Positions 34,873-42,217 of a stretch of 64,000 nt of DNA are shown one piece after another. The position numbers and the translations under genes are program-made. Positions within the stretch are counted from its first letter, which is position 1; the number at the start of each line of letters is the position of its first letter. The DNA is from Chlorobium sp. (GTDB taxonomy: Bacteria > Bacteroidota > Chlorobiia > Chlorobiales > Chlorobiaceae), in contig JANQMO010000060.1 in the NCBI GenBank assembly GCA_028280025.1, positions 6,847-70,846 of the forward strand, read 5' to 3'. The notes beneath the pieces are model-generated. The model was given only the letters and a program-made list of their open reading frames with translations. It searched no databases and had not been told where the DNA came from.

Positions 34873-34949
34873 AGGTAATAGGTAATGGGTAATTGGAGGA
34901 GCAATGCGATGAGTTCTCAGTTCTTGGTTCTCAGTGAAAAGAATATAGG
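34873..34949. repeat. right arm of long inverted repeat
   Basis: 77 bases, the reverse complement of 32624-32714 apart from two missing 7-base words. Together the arms flank a 2.2-kb segment with two divergent genes. Confidence 0.8.
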
Positions 34950-34971
34950 GGCAACCCCCTGTGGTTGCCCG
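34946..34971. repeat. taggggc palindrome, copy 5 (GGGGCAACC...GGTTGCCC)
   Basis: Arms GGGCAACC and GGTTGCCC. It abuts the right arm of the long inverted repeat. Confidence 0.7.
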
Positions 34972-35115
34972 TGGTAGGCTGGAGGTTGATGATCGGAACA
35001 AAGGAATAAATGATTTCTGACTGTTAACTGTGAACTGCCTACTGAAGACTGTTACTCGGGGGTCGATAAAGACACGTCGGCAATTTTCAGTTAACAGTCG
35101 GCAAGAAAATGAATT

Positions 35116-35141
35116 TGTAGGGGCGAAAAATCTTTCGTCCG
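35116..35141. repeat. taggggc palindrome, copy 6
   Basis: Same sequence as the copy at 8978 except one base in the 3' arm (TCGTCC for TCGCCC). Confidence 0.75.
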
Positions 35142-35178
35142 TTTCGATGGATATATAACCGTAAAGATTTGAACGTTC

Positions 35179-35592
35179 ATGGATAAAGAAATGCTTGTCG
35201 GTACGTACCGGTTGCTTTCGTGGGAGAACCGGTTTGAGTCCGGGAGAACGGAGTATCCTCTTGGCAGGGATGCGAAAGGGATTATCGGGTATCTGGAAAA
35301 CGGACAGATGTTCGTTCATATCATGGCGGCTGACCGTGAGCGGATTTCCGGCGATGATGCCGAGTTTGTTGCTGCGGCGATGACGCATCTTTCCTATACC
35401 GGGACGTACAGGATAGAGGGTGACGAAGTGATTCACGAGGTGCAGATATGTTCGTTCCCCAACTGGTCCGGGACCGATCAGCGTCGCCGCTGCCGGTTCG
35501 AGGACGGCAATCTCCTCCTGAGCGCCGGGGGGCTTTGTGTCGGTGACGAAGTTGCGACAGGGATTCTCGTCTGGCAGCCGATCGACAAGTAA
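35179..35592 (+). CDS. lipocalin-like domain protein
   Basis: A 137-residue soluble protein with the pattern LVGTYRLLSWENRF ... YPLGRDAKGIIGYLENGQMFVHIMAADR ... YTGTYRIEGDEVIHEVQICSFPNWSGTDQ, typical of the lipocalin-like family PF13924. It probably forms a small beta barrel that binds a hydrophobic ligand; the ligand is unknown. The 3' end precedes the methyltransferase gene by 13 bases, so the two are likely co-transcribed. Confidence 0.8.
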   Translation: MDKEMLVGTYRLLSWENRFESGRTEYPLGRDAKGIIGYLENGQMFVHIMAADRERISGDDAEFVAAAMTHLSYTGTYRIEGDEVIHEVQICSFPNWSGTDQRRRCRFEDGNLLLSAGGLCVGDEVATGILVWQPIDK

Positions 35593-35605
35593 TCGGCCTT
35601 TAGTT

Positions 35606-36277
35606 GTGCATTTACATGATGTCGTTCCCTGGGGTCGGTCGTTCCGGGAGTACAGGGACATGTTCCTCCTCACCGATGACGATCTTGGCAAATCAATTCT
35701 CGGTTGCGGGGACGGCCCCGCATCATTCAATGCCGGGCTGACGAAAGCAGGCGGGTCGGTGATTTCGGTTGATCCCATCTACCGTTTCAGTGTCGACGAG
35801 ATCCGCTCGCGGGTAAAAGACGTTTGTTCGGACATTGTCTCGGAAGTTTCGAAAACCCCCGACGATTTCATCTGGGAATCGATTCGCGATATCGATCATC
35901 TCGTACAGGTACGAATGGATGCAATGGCGCTGTTCTTTGCCGATTACGAACAGGGCAAAATGGAAGGCAGATACATCGATGCCTCACTTCCCGAGCTTCC
36001 CTTCAAAGACAAGGCATTCGATCTCGCCTTGTGTTCCCATTATCTTTTTCTCTACAGCAGCCATCTGAGTCTCGAACAGCATATTCGTTCAATGAACGAG
36101 CTGTGCCGTGTAGCCGATGAGGTGCGGGTCTATCCTCTGGTGACGCTTGAAAGCAAGCGATCGGAGTTTATCGGCCCGGTCGTGTCGGAACTGACGGATA
36201 ACGGGCAGGATGTTTCGTTTCACAAGGCGAAGTACCGGTTTCAGAAAGGGGCGGAGGAGATGCTCATTGCGAAATAG
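35606..36277 (+). CDS. class I SAM-dependent methyltransferase-like protein
   Basis: A 223-residue protein with VVPWGRSFREYRDMFLLTDDDLGKSILGCGDGPASFNAGL (split here), where ILGCGDGPASF replaces the usual glycine-rich SAM-binding loop, and acidic SVDPIYRFS after strand 2. The post-core region is LPELPFKDKAFDLALCSHYLFLY. The family is common and unassigned as to substrate. I chose the GTG start at 35606 because family members begin shortly before VVPWGRSF; no ATG is available upstream of that block. The last 82 codons are repeated in degenerate form at 37916-38163. Confidence 0.8.
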   Translation: MHLHDVVPWGRSFREYRDMFLLTDDDLGKSILGCGDGPASFNAGLTKAGGSVISVDPIYRFSVDEIRSRVKDVCSDIVSEVSKTPDDFIWESIRDIDHLVQVRMDAMALFFADYEQGKMEGRYIDASLPELPFKDKAFDLALCSHYLFLYSSHLSLEQHIRSMNELCRVADEVRVYPLVTLESKRSEFIGPVVSELTDNGQDVSFHKAKYRFQKGAEEMLIAK

Positions 36278-36297
36278 CGAACGGTTTGATTTTTGGA

Positions 36298-36326
36298 TTG
36301 TGCAAGATCCCTTGTCATTTTATAAT
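36298..36326 (+). promoter_or_regulatory. predicted sigma70 promoter of the acetyltransferase cluster
   Basis: TTGTGC (36298-36303), 17-base spacer, perfect TATAAT (36321-36326). Confidence 0.6.
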
Positions 36327-36353
36327 GAATTAATCAAGGCGGGGGAGGATATT

Positions 36354-36374
36354 ATGCCTTGGTACATGCCGTGA
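36354..36374 (+). CDS. six-codon mini-ORF (MPWYMP) with strong ribosome site
   Basis: ATG at 36354 preceded by GGGGGAGGA, then CCT TGG TAC ATG CCG TGA. It lies between the promoter and the GNAT gene, 37 bases upstream of the latter. It may be a leader peptide or a relic; reported because the ribosome site is much better than that of the gene that follows. Confidence 0.3.
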   Translation: MPWYMP

Positions 36375-36411
36375 GGTGCCGGGTTCCTCTGCAATCGGTT
36401 GGATGGAGATC

Positions 36412-36813
36412 ATGAATATCGAGCATCGCTTACCCTCTCTGTCGGAATACAACAAACTCAGAAGTGCTGTAGGTTGGGATGGCGCTGACGAACAGGCCGC
36501 CTCGGAGGCGTTGCGTCATTCCCTGTTTTCTGTTGTTGCCCTGGATGGCGACGCTGTCATCGGGTGCGGCCGTGTCGTTGGGGACGGCGGATTGTATTTC
36601 TACATCCAGGACCTGATCGTTCATCCCGACTATCAACACCGGGGTTGCGGTAAATTGCTGATGACCGAGTTGATGTCATTTGTCAAAAAGAAAGCCCGTT
36701 CCGGCGCTTTTATCGGGCTCATGGCGGCGGAAGGTCTCGGAAAGTATTATGAATCGTTCGGTTTCAGGGAACGTCATCCCAAGGCTCCCGGAATGTATCA
36801 GATAATCCGCTAA
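36412..36813 (+). CDS. GNAT family N-acetyltransferase
   Basis: A 133-residue single-domain GNAT: VVALDGDAVIGCGRVVGDGG, then the acetyl-CoA binding motif A IQDLIVHPDYQHRGCGKLLMTELM (split around Q/RxxGxG/A) and the C-terminal YYESFGFRER. Substrate unknown. GGAG precedes the chosen ATG by six bases. Confidence 0.88.
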   Translation: MNIEHRLPSLSEYNKLRSAVGWDGADEQAASEALRHSLFSVVALDGDAVIGCGRVVGDGGLYFYIQDLIVHPDYQHRGCGKLLMTELMSFVKKKARSGAFIGLMAAEGLGKYYESFGFRERHPKAPGMYQIIR

Positions 36814-36878
36814 AAACACATGGCCGTCATGTTTTCAATGCTTTCGGGTTTTGCCTGAAGTCACAAAAGGAGGTTTTT

Positions 36879-37304
36879 ATGAAGGATACGCTACAGTCCG
36901 GCATTGTTTTTGAACACAAGTTCATCGTACCGAAGACGAAAACGGTTCCGTCTCTTTATCCCGAATCGGAAGAATTCGTGTCGATGCCGGAAGTTTTTGC
37001 CACAGGCTATCTGGTTGGCTTTTTGGAGTGGACCTGCATCAAGGCAGTAAATCCCCATCTCGACTGGCCGAAAGAGCAAACTGTTGGAACGCATATCGAT
37101 ATCAGTCATGAAGCAGCAACGCCTCCCGGTCTCGAAGTTACGGCAACCGTCAAGCTGATCGAGGTTGATGGCCGAAAACTTGTTTTTGCTGTCGAAGCTC
37201 ATGACAGTGCCGGTCTGATTTCAAAAGGGCGTCATGAGCGTTTTGTTATCAACCGGGAGAAGTTCGATAGGAAAGTCGCCGAAAAAAAGATGGGTAACGG
37301 GTAG
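36879..37304 (+). CDS. hotdog-fold thioesterase, FlK-like
   Basis: A 141-residue protein resembling the thioesterase family that includes fluoroacetyl-CoA thioesterase FlK: VPKTKTVPSLYPESEEFVSMPEVFATGYLVGFLEW (split), then HIDISHEAATPPGLEVTATVKL and HERFVINREKF. The conserved Thr/Glu/His catalytic set can be assigned to the E in FLEW and the H in HISHEA-type region only by analogy. Specificity is likely a short acyl-CoA. AAAGGAGG lies before the ATG. Confidence 0.82.
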   Translation: MKDTLQSGIVFEHKFIVPKTKTVPSLYPESEEFVSMPEVFATGYLVGFLEWTCIKAVNPHLDWPKEQTVGTHIDISHEAATPPGLEVTATVKLIEVDGRKLVFAVEAHDSAGLISKGRHERFVINREKFDRKVAEKKMGNG

Positions 37305-37312
37305 CGCAACAC

Positions 37313-37789
37313 ATGATGGTGATTGAAAAAGCGAAGGAATCGGATGCCCGGCTGCTGCATGCGGTTGCCATATCGGCATTTGAGGATGATAGGAAATTCA
37401 AGCCGTCAAACGTCAGGCAGGAGGGCCCGCCGGGTCACGATAGTATTGAAACTCACAGGGAGTGGATGAGAGCGCACGATTATTTTAAATGTGTTCTTAA
37501 CGGAAACATTGTCGGCGGCTGTATCGTGAAAGGCCATGTGGATTATTATGAACTCTTCGGGATTTTTCTGCACAAGGATTATATGGGAAAGGGAATCGGC
37601 AGCAGACTTTTACGTGAAGTGATGGGTCTATACCCGGAAAGTTCACATTGGTCACTTGAGACCCCGGATTATGCTCATCGAAACCACCGTTTCTATGAGA
37701 GCAACGGTTTTATTGCGCATGAGCGTTCAGCGCCTGATCAGGACCTCGGGTATGGTTTTGTCAAATACAGATATTTGGCAAAGGGTTAG
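37313..37789 (+). CDS. GNAT family N-acetyltransferase
   Basis: A 158-residue GNAT with the acetyl-CoA motif ELFGIFLHKDYMGKGIGSRLLREVM (split at GKGIGSRLL) and the C-terminal HRFYESNGFIAHE. It follows the thioesterase gene by eight bases, so they form an operon with the first GNAT. Substrate unknown; not closely similar to the first GNAT by eye. Confidence 0.87.
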   Translation: MMVIEKAKESDARLLHAVAISAFEDDRKFKPSNVRQEGPPGHDSIETHREWMRAHDYFKCVLNGNIVGGCIVKGHVDYYELFGIFLHKDYMGKGIGSRLLREVMGLYPESSHWSLETPDYAHRNHRFYESNGFIAHERSAPDQDLGYGFVKYRYLAKG

Positions 37790-37791
37790 GG

Positions 37792-38163
37792 TTGTTCAAT
37801 TTGCTTTATGAGCATCCCTGGATGGATGTCAGTACTTTAGCGGATATGGGGTTGATAGAGAGACGTCTCGTGACCGAAGCTTTCTTTAGAAGACAACGCC
37901 TTTCGATTCTTGTCCTATGCTCGCATTACCTTTTTCTTTACAGCGGCTATGTGAGCCTCGAACAGCATATTCGTTCAATGACGGAGCTGTGCCGCGTGGC
38001 TGATGAGGTGCGGGTTTATCCTCTGGTGACGTTAGACGGCAAACGCTCGGCGCATATTGATCCGGTCGTGTTGGAACTGACGGACAATGGTCTGGAGGTT
38101 TCTTTTCACAAGGCGAAGTACCGGTTTCAGAAAGGGGCGGAGGAGATGATGGTTGTGAAGTAG
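37792..38163 (+). pseudogene. 5'-truncated duplicate of the methyltransferase-like gene
   Basis: From 37916 to the stop the sequence repeats the last 82 codons of 35606-36277 (LCSHYLFLYSGYVSLEQHIR against LCSHYLFLYSSHLSLEQHIR; identical KAKYRFQKGAEEM near the end), at over 80% nucleotide identity by eye. The SAM-binding half is absent; the first 40 codons are unrelated and begin with a TTG. It follows the GNAT gene by two bases. It is either a gene remnant left by duplication or a small expressed fragment. Confidence 0.75.
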
Positions 38164-38196
38164 ATTGTTATTTGTAAGATGAGGGTATTACGTATT

Positions 38197-38226
38197 TTGA
38201 AATACTGGATACGTTTATGGTATCAT
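38197..38226 (+). promoter_or_regulatory. predicted promoter of the radical SAM gene
   Basis: TTGAAA (38197-38202), 18-base spacer, TATCAT (38221-38226), 38 bases before the ATG. Confidence 0.5.
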
Positions 38227-38263
38227 ACTGTTTCTCAATACATCTTATAATCCATAAGAGAAA

Positions 38264-39262
38264 ATGCACGTTGAGGATATACTGAACAAGACACGATCAG
38301 GTGACGTACCTTCCAAAGATGACCTTGTCTTTCTTCTCAGTATGCCCCCGGATTCTGTCGATACATACATGGTCATGGCTGAAGCGGCCCGGATTTCTAA
38401 AGAGCTTTCCGGGAGGAAGGCGGAAGTTCATGCACAGTTCGCTCTCAACCTTGCGCCCTGTTCGGGCGATTGTCTTTTTTGCTCTTTTGCCAAAGTAAAC
38501 GATGTCTTTCATGAGGCGACGGAACTGTCTGCCGAAGAGGCTGTTGCTTATGCACGCCAGTTTGAGGATGATGGTGCGAATGCTGTTTTCATGATGTCTA
38601 CAGCCGGGTATCCGTTTGAGCGGTTTATCGAGGTGTCCGAAGAGGTGAGGAAGAACCTGAAACCGGAAACGACCATGGTTGCCAATGTTGGCGACCAGTC
38701 GCTACTGCATGCCAGGAGGCTCAAGGATGCGGGTTTTGCAGGCGTGTATCATGCACTGCGGCTGCGGGAGGGGACGGACAGTACGCTTTCGGCGGAAAAA
38801 AGGAAACGGAGTATCCGAAACTTTCTTGAAGCCGGTCTCGAGGTCGGGACGTGCGTCGAGCCTGTGGGGCCGGAACATACCAACGAGGAACTGGCAGAGA
38901 TGATCGAGTTTACGGCTTCCTTCAATCCTGCGTTCAGCGGTGCTGCCAGACGTATTCCCATACCCGGAACAGAAATGGCAAAACGCGGCGTCATCAGCGA
39001 GCTGCGTATGGCCCAGATCGTGGCCGTTACCCGGCTGGGAATGCCCCGGACGGTGATGGGAAACTGCACGCACGAGCCGTGTACGCTTGGTGCGATCGCC
39101 GGGGCAAATCTCTTCTGGGCGGAAGTCGGCGCCAATCCGCGGGATGTGGAGGAAAAGACGGAAGAAGGCAGGGGCGGAACAGTCGGCCGTTGCCGGACTC
39201 TGTATCAGGAAAGCGACTGGGATGTATGGGACGGCCCGTCGCGTTATTACAACAAAGGCTGA
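38264..39262 (+). CDS. BioB-like radical SAM protein
   Basis: A 332-residue radical SAM TIM-barrel protein. The cluster-binding triad is CSGDCLFC (Cys 66, 70, 73; spacing CxxxCxxC). Downstream it has BioB/HydE-like features: MMSTAGYPFERFIEVSEEVR, GVYHALRLREGTDSTLSAEKRKRSIR (split), VGTCVEPVGPEH and GAARRIPIPGTEMA. The tail is rich in Cys (NCTHEPCTLGAIAGANLFWAE). It differs from BioB in the residues that bind dethiobiotin and lacks the 2Fe-2S ligands I would expect, so it is not called biotin synthase. The flanking genes do not reveal a pathway. Confidence 0.82.
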   Translation: MHVEDILNKTRSGDVPSKDDLVFLLSMPPDSVDTYMVMAEAARISKELSGRKAEVHAQFALNLAPCSGDCLFCSFAKVNDVFHEATELSAEEAVAYARQFEDDGANAVFMMSTAGYPFERFIEVSEEVRKNLKPETTMVANVGDQSLLHARRLKDAGFAGVYHALRLREGTDSTLSAEKRKRSIRNFLEAGLEVGTCVEPVGPEHTNEELAEMIEFTASFNPAFSGAARRIPIPGTEMAKRGVISELRMAQIVAVTRLGMPRTVMGNCTHEPCTLGAIAGANLFWAEVGANPRDVEEKTEEGRGGTVGRCRTLYQESDWDVWDGPSRYYNKG

Positions 39263-39269
39263 TCTGAAA

Positions 39270-40007
39270 ATGAGCCTTAACTACACAAATCTACCTCATT
39301 GGCTGGAGAACAACCCGTTTTTCAGAACGCTTTTTTTATTGAGAAAGCTGTATCTGACAAAAACAAGGTTCACACATTATTCCCAATTTGCAGAGGACGT
39401 TTCTGTTGAGAGGATGTTCCCAAAGGGGTTCAAGGGTTTTTTTGTTGATGTCGGGTGTTTTCACCCTAAAAAATACAATAACACCTGGAGGCTTTACAGG
39501 AAGGGCTGGAGAGGGATCAATATCGATATCGACGCCATCAAAATTCAAGGCTTTAATCTGGTCAGGCCGAAAGACACCAATATTCAGTCAGCTGTTTCGA
39601 ATACAGACGGAGAGATCGCCTACTGGTCCAGAGGTTTTTATTCACTGACCACCTCTCTTTCTGATTCTTTTGCGGTTGATAAAGAGAAGTATATTCAGAG
39701 AACTGTTCAATGTTCTCGATTGACAGACATAATAGACGGAACCGAGTATAAAGACAGGAACATAGATTTTCTTTCTGTTGATGCAGAGGGGCATGACCTG
39801 GAAGTTCTGGATTCGCTTGATTTTGAGCGGTATGATCCTACACTCATTGCAGTGGAAACACACAGCACTCTGTTCTCAGAGGTTGAAGGAACAGAGATTT
39901 ATAGATTTCTTCTCGAAAAAGGATATTGCATGGTCGGCTGGTGCGGTTTAACGCTCCTGATGGTGAATCAGGCGTATCAAAGGACGCTGAAAGAGCCTCG
40001 CCGTTGA
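39270..40007 (+). CDS. FkbM family methyltransferase
   Basis: A 245-residue SAM methyltransferase of the FkbM family, start MSLNYTNLPHWLENNPFFR. Features: SQFAEDVSVERMFP, GFFVDVGCFHPKKYNNTW (SAM-binding strand with GCFHP), GINIDIDAIKI, CSRLTDII and NIDFLSVDAEGHDLEVLDSLDF (SVDAEG signature). Such enzymes O-methylate sugars or polyketide-type hydroxyls. It starts seven bases after the radical SAM stop. Codon use is somewhat more AT-rich than the housekeeping genes. Confidence 0.88.
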   Translation: MSLNYTNLPHWLENNPFFRTLFLLRKLYLTKTRFTHYSQFAEDVSVERMFPKGFKGFFVDVGCFHPKKYNNTWRLYRKGWRGINIDIDAIKIQGFNLVRPKDTNIQSAVSNTDGEIAYWSRGFYSLTTSLSDSFAVDKEKYIQRTVQCSRLTDIIDGTEYKDRNIDFLSVDAEGHDLEVLDSLDFERYDPTLIAVETHSTLFSEVEGTEIYRFLLEKGYCMVGWCGLTLLMVNQAYQRTLKEPRR

Positions 40008-40078
40008 ATGTTGTCGACAGATACGAAATTCCTCGAACGACACACCCCGGCATCTTCATAATCACATAAAGGCTTGCC

Positions 40079-40819
40079 ATGACTCCGGAACAACTGTCGC
40101 AAACGCTCGTCGAGAGCGAAGGCCTTGCCTATAATCCGATTGCGGTCAAATTCATCGCCTCAGAGAGTGATCTTCCTGAAGGGATAAAAAAATTCGGAGA
40201 GTCTTCAGGAGAAACCAGACCGAGATCGTTTCTCTGTGCCATGTGGGGCGACTGCCTCAGGGGAGCGGGGCCTTTCTACACAACCAAGGAGCAGCAGATC
40301 TGCGGCGGCGGCGCCATATCTGCCGGGTTCGGAAGCCCTATGCCGCTCGAAGCAGCCGAGAAATTCATGATCGGTGACGGAAAGCTTTTCGGAAACATGG
40401 ATGCTCTCCGATGCGCCCTGTCTTCGACAAAACCTTTTGAGGACGGCGAGTTCGAAGCAGAGATCGTCGGGCCGCTTGCAGCCATGAATGACGATACGCT
40501 ACGGCCGGACGTTGTGCTGATTGTCTGCAAACCTCACCAGGGCCAGCATATCCTGCGGGCATACGATTTCGACAGCGGCGAACTGGTTCAGGGAATTGCC
40601 GGGGGATCGACCTGCGAGATGGTTTCGAGTTACGTGGTCAAAACCGGAAAGCCGACCTTTACGCTTGGAGACACCGGCGGCAACGCCGGTCTTGATCTTG
40701 CGCCCGATGAACTGATTGTTGCCTTTCCCTACGACAAACTTGCTATAGCAGTCCGGAATCTCCCACGGATATGCCGAACATCGAGCATGCACAAGCATAC
40801 CATAGTGCATGAACGTTGA
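40079..40819 (+). CDS. DUF169 family protein
   Basis: A 246-residue protein of DUF169: NPIAVKF near the N-terminus, FLCAMWGDCLRGAGPFYTTKEQQICGGGAISAGFG (split) with conserved Cys, DVVLIVCKPHQGQHILRAYDF and GDTGGNAGLDLAPDELIVAFP. Function unknown; Cys positions suggest metal or cofactor binding. The last 15 residues (ICRTSSMHKHTIVHER) run into a sequence that looks like a dispersed intergenic repeat, so the natural C-terminus may have been altered. Confidence 0.85.
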   Translation: MTPEQLSQTLVESEGLAYNPIAVKFIASESDLPEGIKKFGESSGETRPRSFLCAMWGDCLRGAGPFYTTKEQQICGGGAISAGFGSPMPLEAAEKFMIGDGKLFGNMDALRCALSSTKPFEDGEFEAEIVGPLAAMNDDTLRPDVVLIVCKPHQGQHILRAYDFDSGELVQGIAGGSTCEMVSSYVVKTGKPTFTLGDTGGNAGLDLAPDELIVAFPYDKLAIAVRNLPRICRTSSMHKHTIVHER

Positions 40820-40988
40820 GAGGGTCTGAGGAGAAAAGCCCAGCGTTGCACTGTCAGGCTTTTGCGATATCTGTCTCAGTGGCGTAGCTTCGTATACTGA
40901 ACACCTCGCATGCTTCATCCGGGGCCACGGCCTCAGTCCGGTCTCTGCCGCGGCTTCGGTGAAAACAAAACAATAAAAGATTCCCGTT

Positions 40989-42191
40989 ATGCTGACAATT
41001 GAATGGCGAAATTCAATTGGTTTGATACAGAGAGATGATTGGGTGACGATCTATGGCGATGACGATATCTACAACAGTTATGAGTTTCATAAAGCAGTTG
41101 AAGATGCAAAGCTCGAAGGTGTCAGGCATACCTATCTTTGTGTTTTTGAGGATAATGATCTACTGGCGCTAATCCCGACATTTACGTATTCACTATCGCT
41201 TCTGGAATCAGAAAATGTCCTGGTCAAAAAGACCCTGGATTGTATAAAGAAATATTATAGACGCTTTTTGTCGATAAGGGTCTTTTGTCTGGGGATACCC
41301 CTGACAAACAATAAAGACTATATCGGGATACGAAGCGGTTTGTCTCAGGACAGGCAAGGCCTGCTGCTTTCCAGAGTTAAAGAGGAGGTTGTCGAAAAGT
41401 CAAAAGAGTTACACTGCAAAATTCTTCTGCTGAAAGATGTGACCTGGTCACGGCTTGATTATATGCAGCAATCTTTCCTGGAGTACCAGTACTTTGAAGC
41501 CCCCCCAAACGCTTATTTCCCGGTCATAGGGGAGTCTTTTTTCTCATTGACAAAATTGAAAAGCAAGCAGAGGAACAGGATCAAGGGGATACAGCGATCA
41601 ATAGCCGATGAAAAACTGGAGTTCAAGTTGGAGTTTGACAAGGATCTTTCCGCCGAATTCTATGCATTGTATGATACGGTTTATCAGAAAAGTGAATATA
41701 AATTCATTCCGTTGAATGAGGGATTTTTTCACGCCTTGAAAGCAAGCCTCGGGGAACACTGTTTTTTTCTTCAAATATTCGATAAGGACGGCGTTCTTCG
41801 CTGTATGGTTCTGTTCCTGGATTCGAATGATGCGATGATCACAAAATACATCGGTCTGGATTATGAGTATGCCGACTGTTCGCTGTTGTATAACGCGTAT
41901 ATCCTGAAAAGCATTGAAATTGCAGAAAGCAGGAAAAAGACGCTGCTCTTGCTCGGGCAAACGGCCTATCATCCGAAAATCTCGTCAGGTGCAGTTCTGG
42001 AGCGGATGTATGTGGGGCTGAACAGCACCTCGTTTCTCTATAGATATCTGATAAAGTATTTTATGAAATTGCGCTATCCCCCGTTCAAGATCAGCCAGAA
42101 GTATGCCTATAAGGAAAAGGATGCACGTAGTATTGTTGAGTTTATGCATTCGAAAGGGATCGACGTGATTGAAAACACAAGTCAATCATAA
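40989..42191 (+). CDS. GNAT/FemAB-like acyltransferase protein
   Basis: A 400-residue protein with two tandem GNAT-like halves, of the type grouped with peptidoglycan-bridge/BioF2-like acetyltransferases. The N-half has EFHKAVEDAKLEGVRHTYLCVFEDNDLLALIP (split); the C-half has the helix LTKLKSKQRNRIKGIQRS, FYALYDTVYQKSEYKFIPL, HCFFLQIFDKDGVLRCMVLFLDSN and YADCSLLYNAYILKSIEIAE. Likely cytoplasmic; acceptor unknown. More AT-rich than the core genes. It ends next to the TnpA-REP element. Confidence 0.72.
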   Translation: MLTIEWRNSIGLIQRDDWVTIYGDDDIYNSYEFHKAVEDAKLEGVRHTYLCVFEDNDLLALIPTFTYSLSLLESENVLVKKTLDCIKKYYRRFLSIRVFCLGIPLTNNKDYIGIRSGLSQDRQGLLLSRVKEEVVEKSKELHCKILLLKDVTWSRLDYMQQSFLEYQYFEAPPNAYFPVIGESFFSLTKLKSKQRNRIKGIQRSIADEKLEFKLEFDKDLSAEFYALYDTVYQKSEYKFIPLNEGFFHALKASLGEHCFFLQIFDKDGVLRCMVLFLDSNDAMITKYIGLDYEYADCSLLYNAYILKSIEIAESRKKTLLLLGQTAYHPKISSGAVLERMYVGLNSTSFLYRYLIKYFMKLRYPPFKISQKYAYKEKDARSIVEFMHSKGIDVIENTSQS

Positions 42192-42217
42192 CAAAGCCAT
42201 TTTACAAAAAAGAAAAA

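Larger units (their letters stand above)
34785..35178. other. repeat-filled intergenic region
   Basis: 394 bases without a gene. It holds a short direct repeat (gtgattcgtgattcgtgaat, 34790-34818), the right inverted-repeat arm (34873-34949), two taggggc palindromes and text-like low-complexity sequence (ctgttaactgtgaactgcct near 35020; agttaacagtcgg near 35090). Confidence 0.75.

Noticed and set aside
34753..35778. Long open frame on the minus strand (341 codons)
   Set aside because: It runs through repeats and antisense to the lipocalin-like and methyltransferase genes; composition is not protein-like and no start site is visible.
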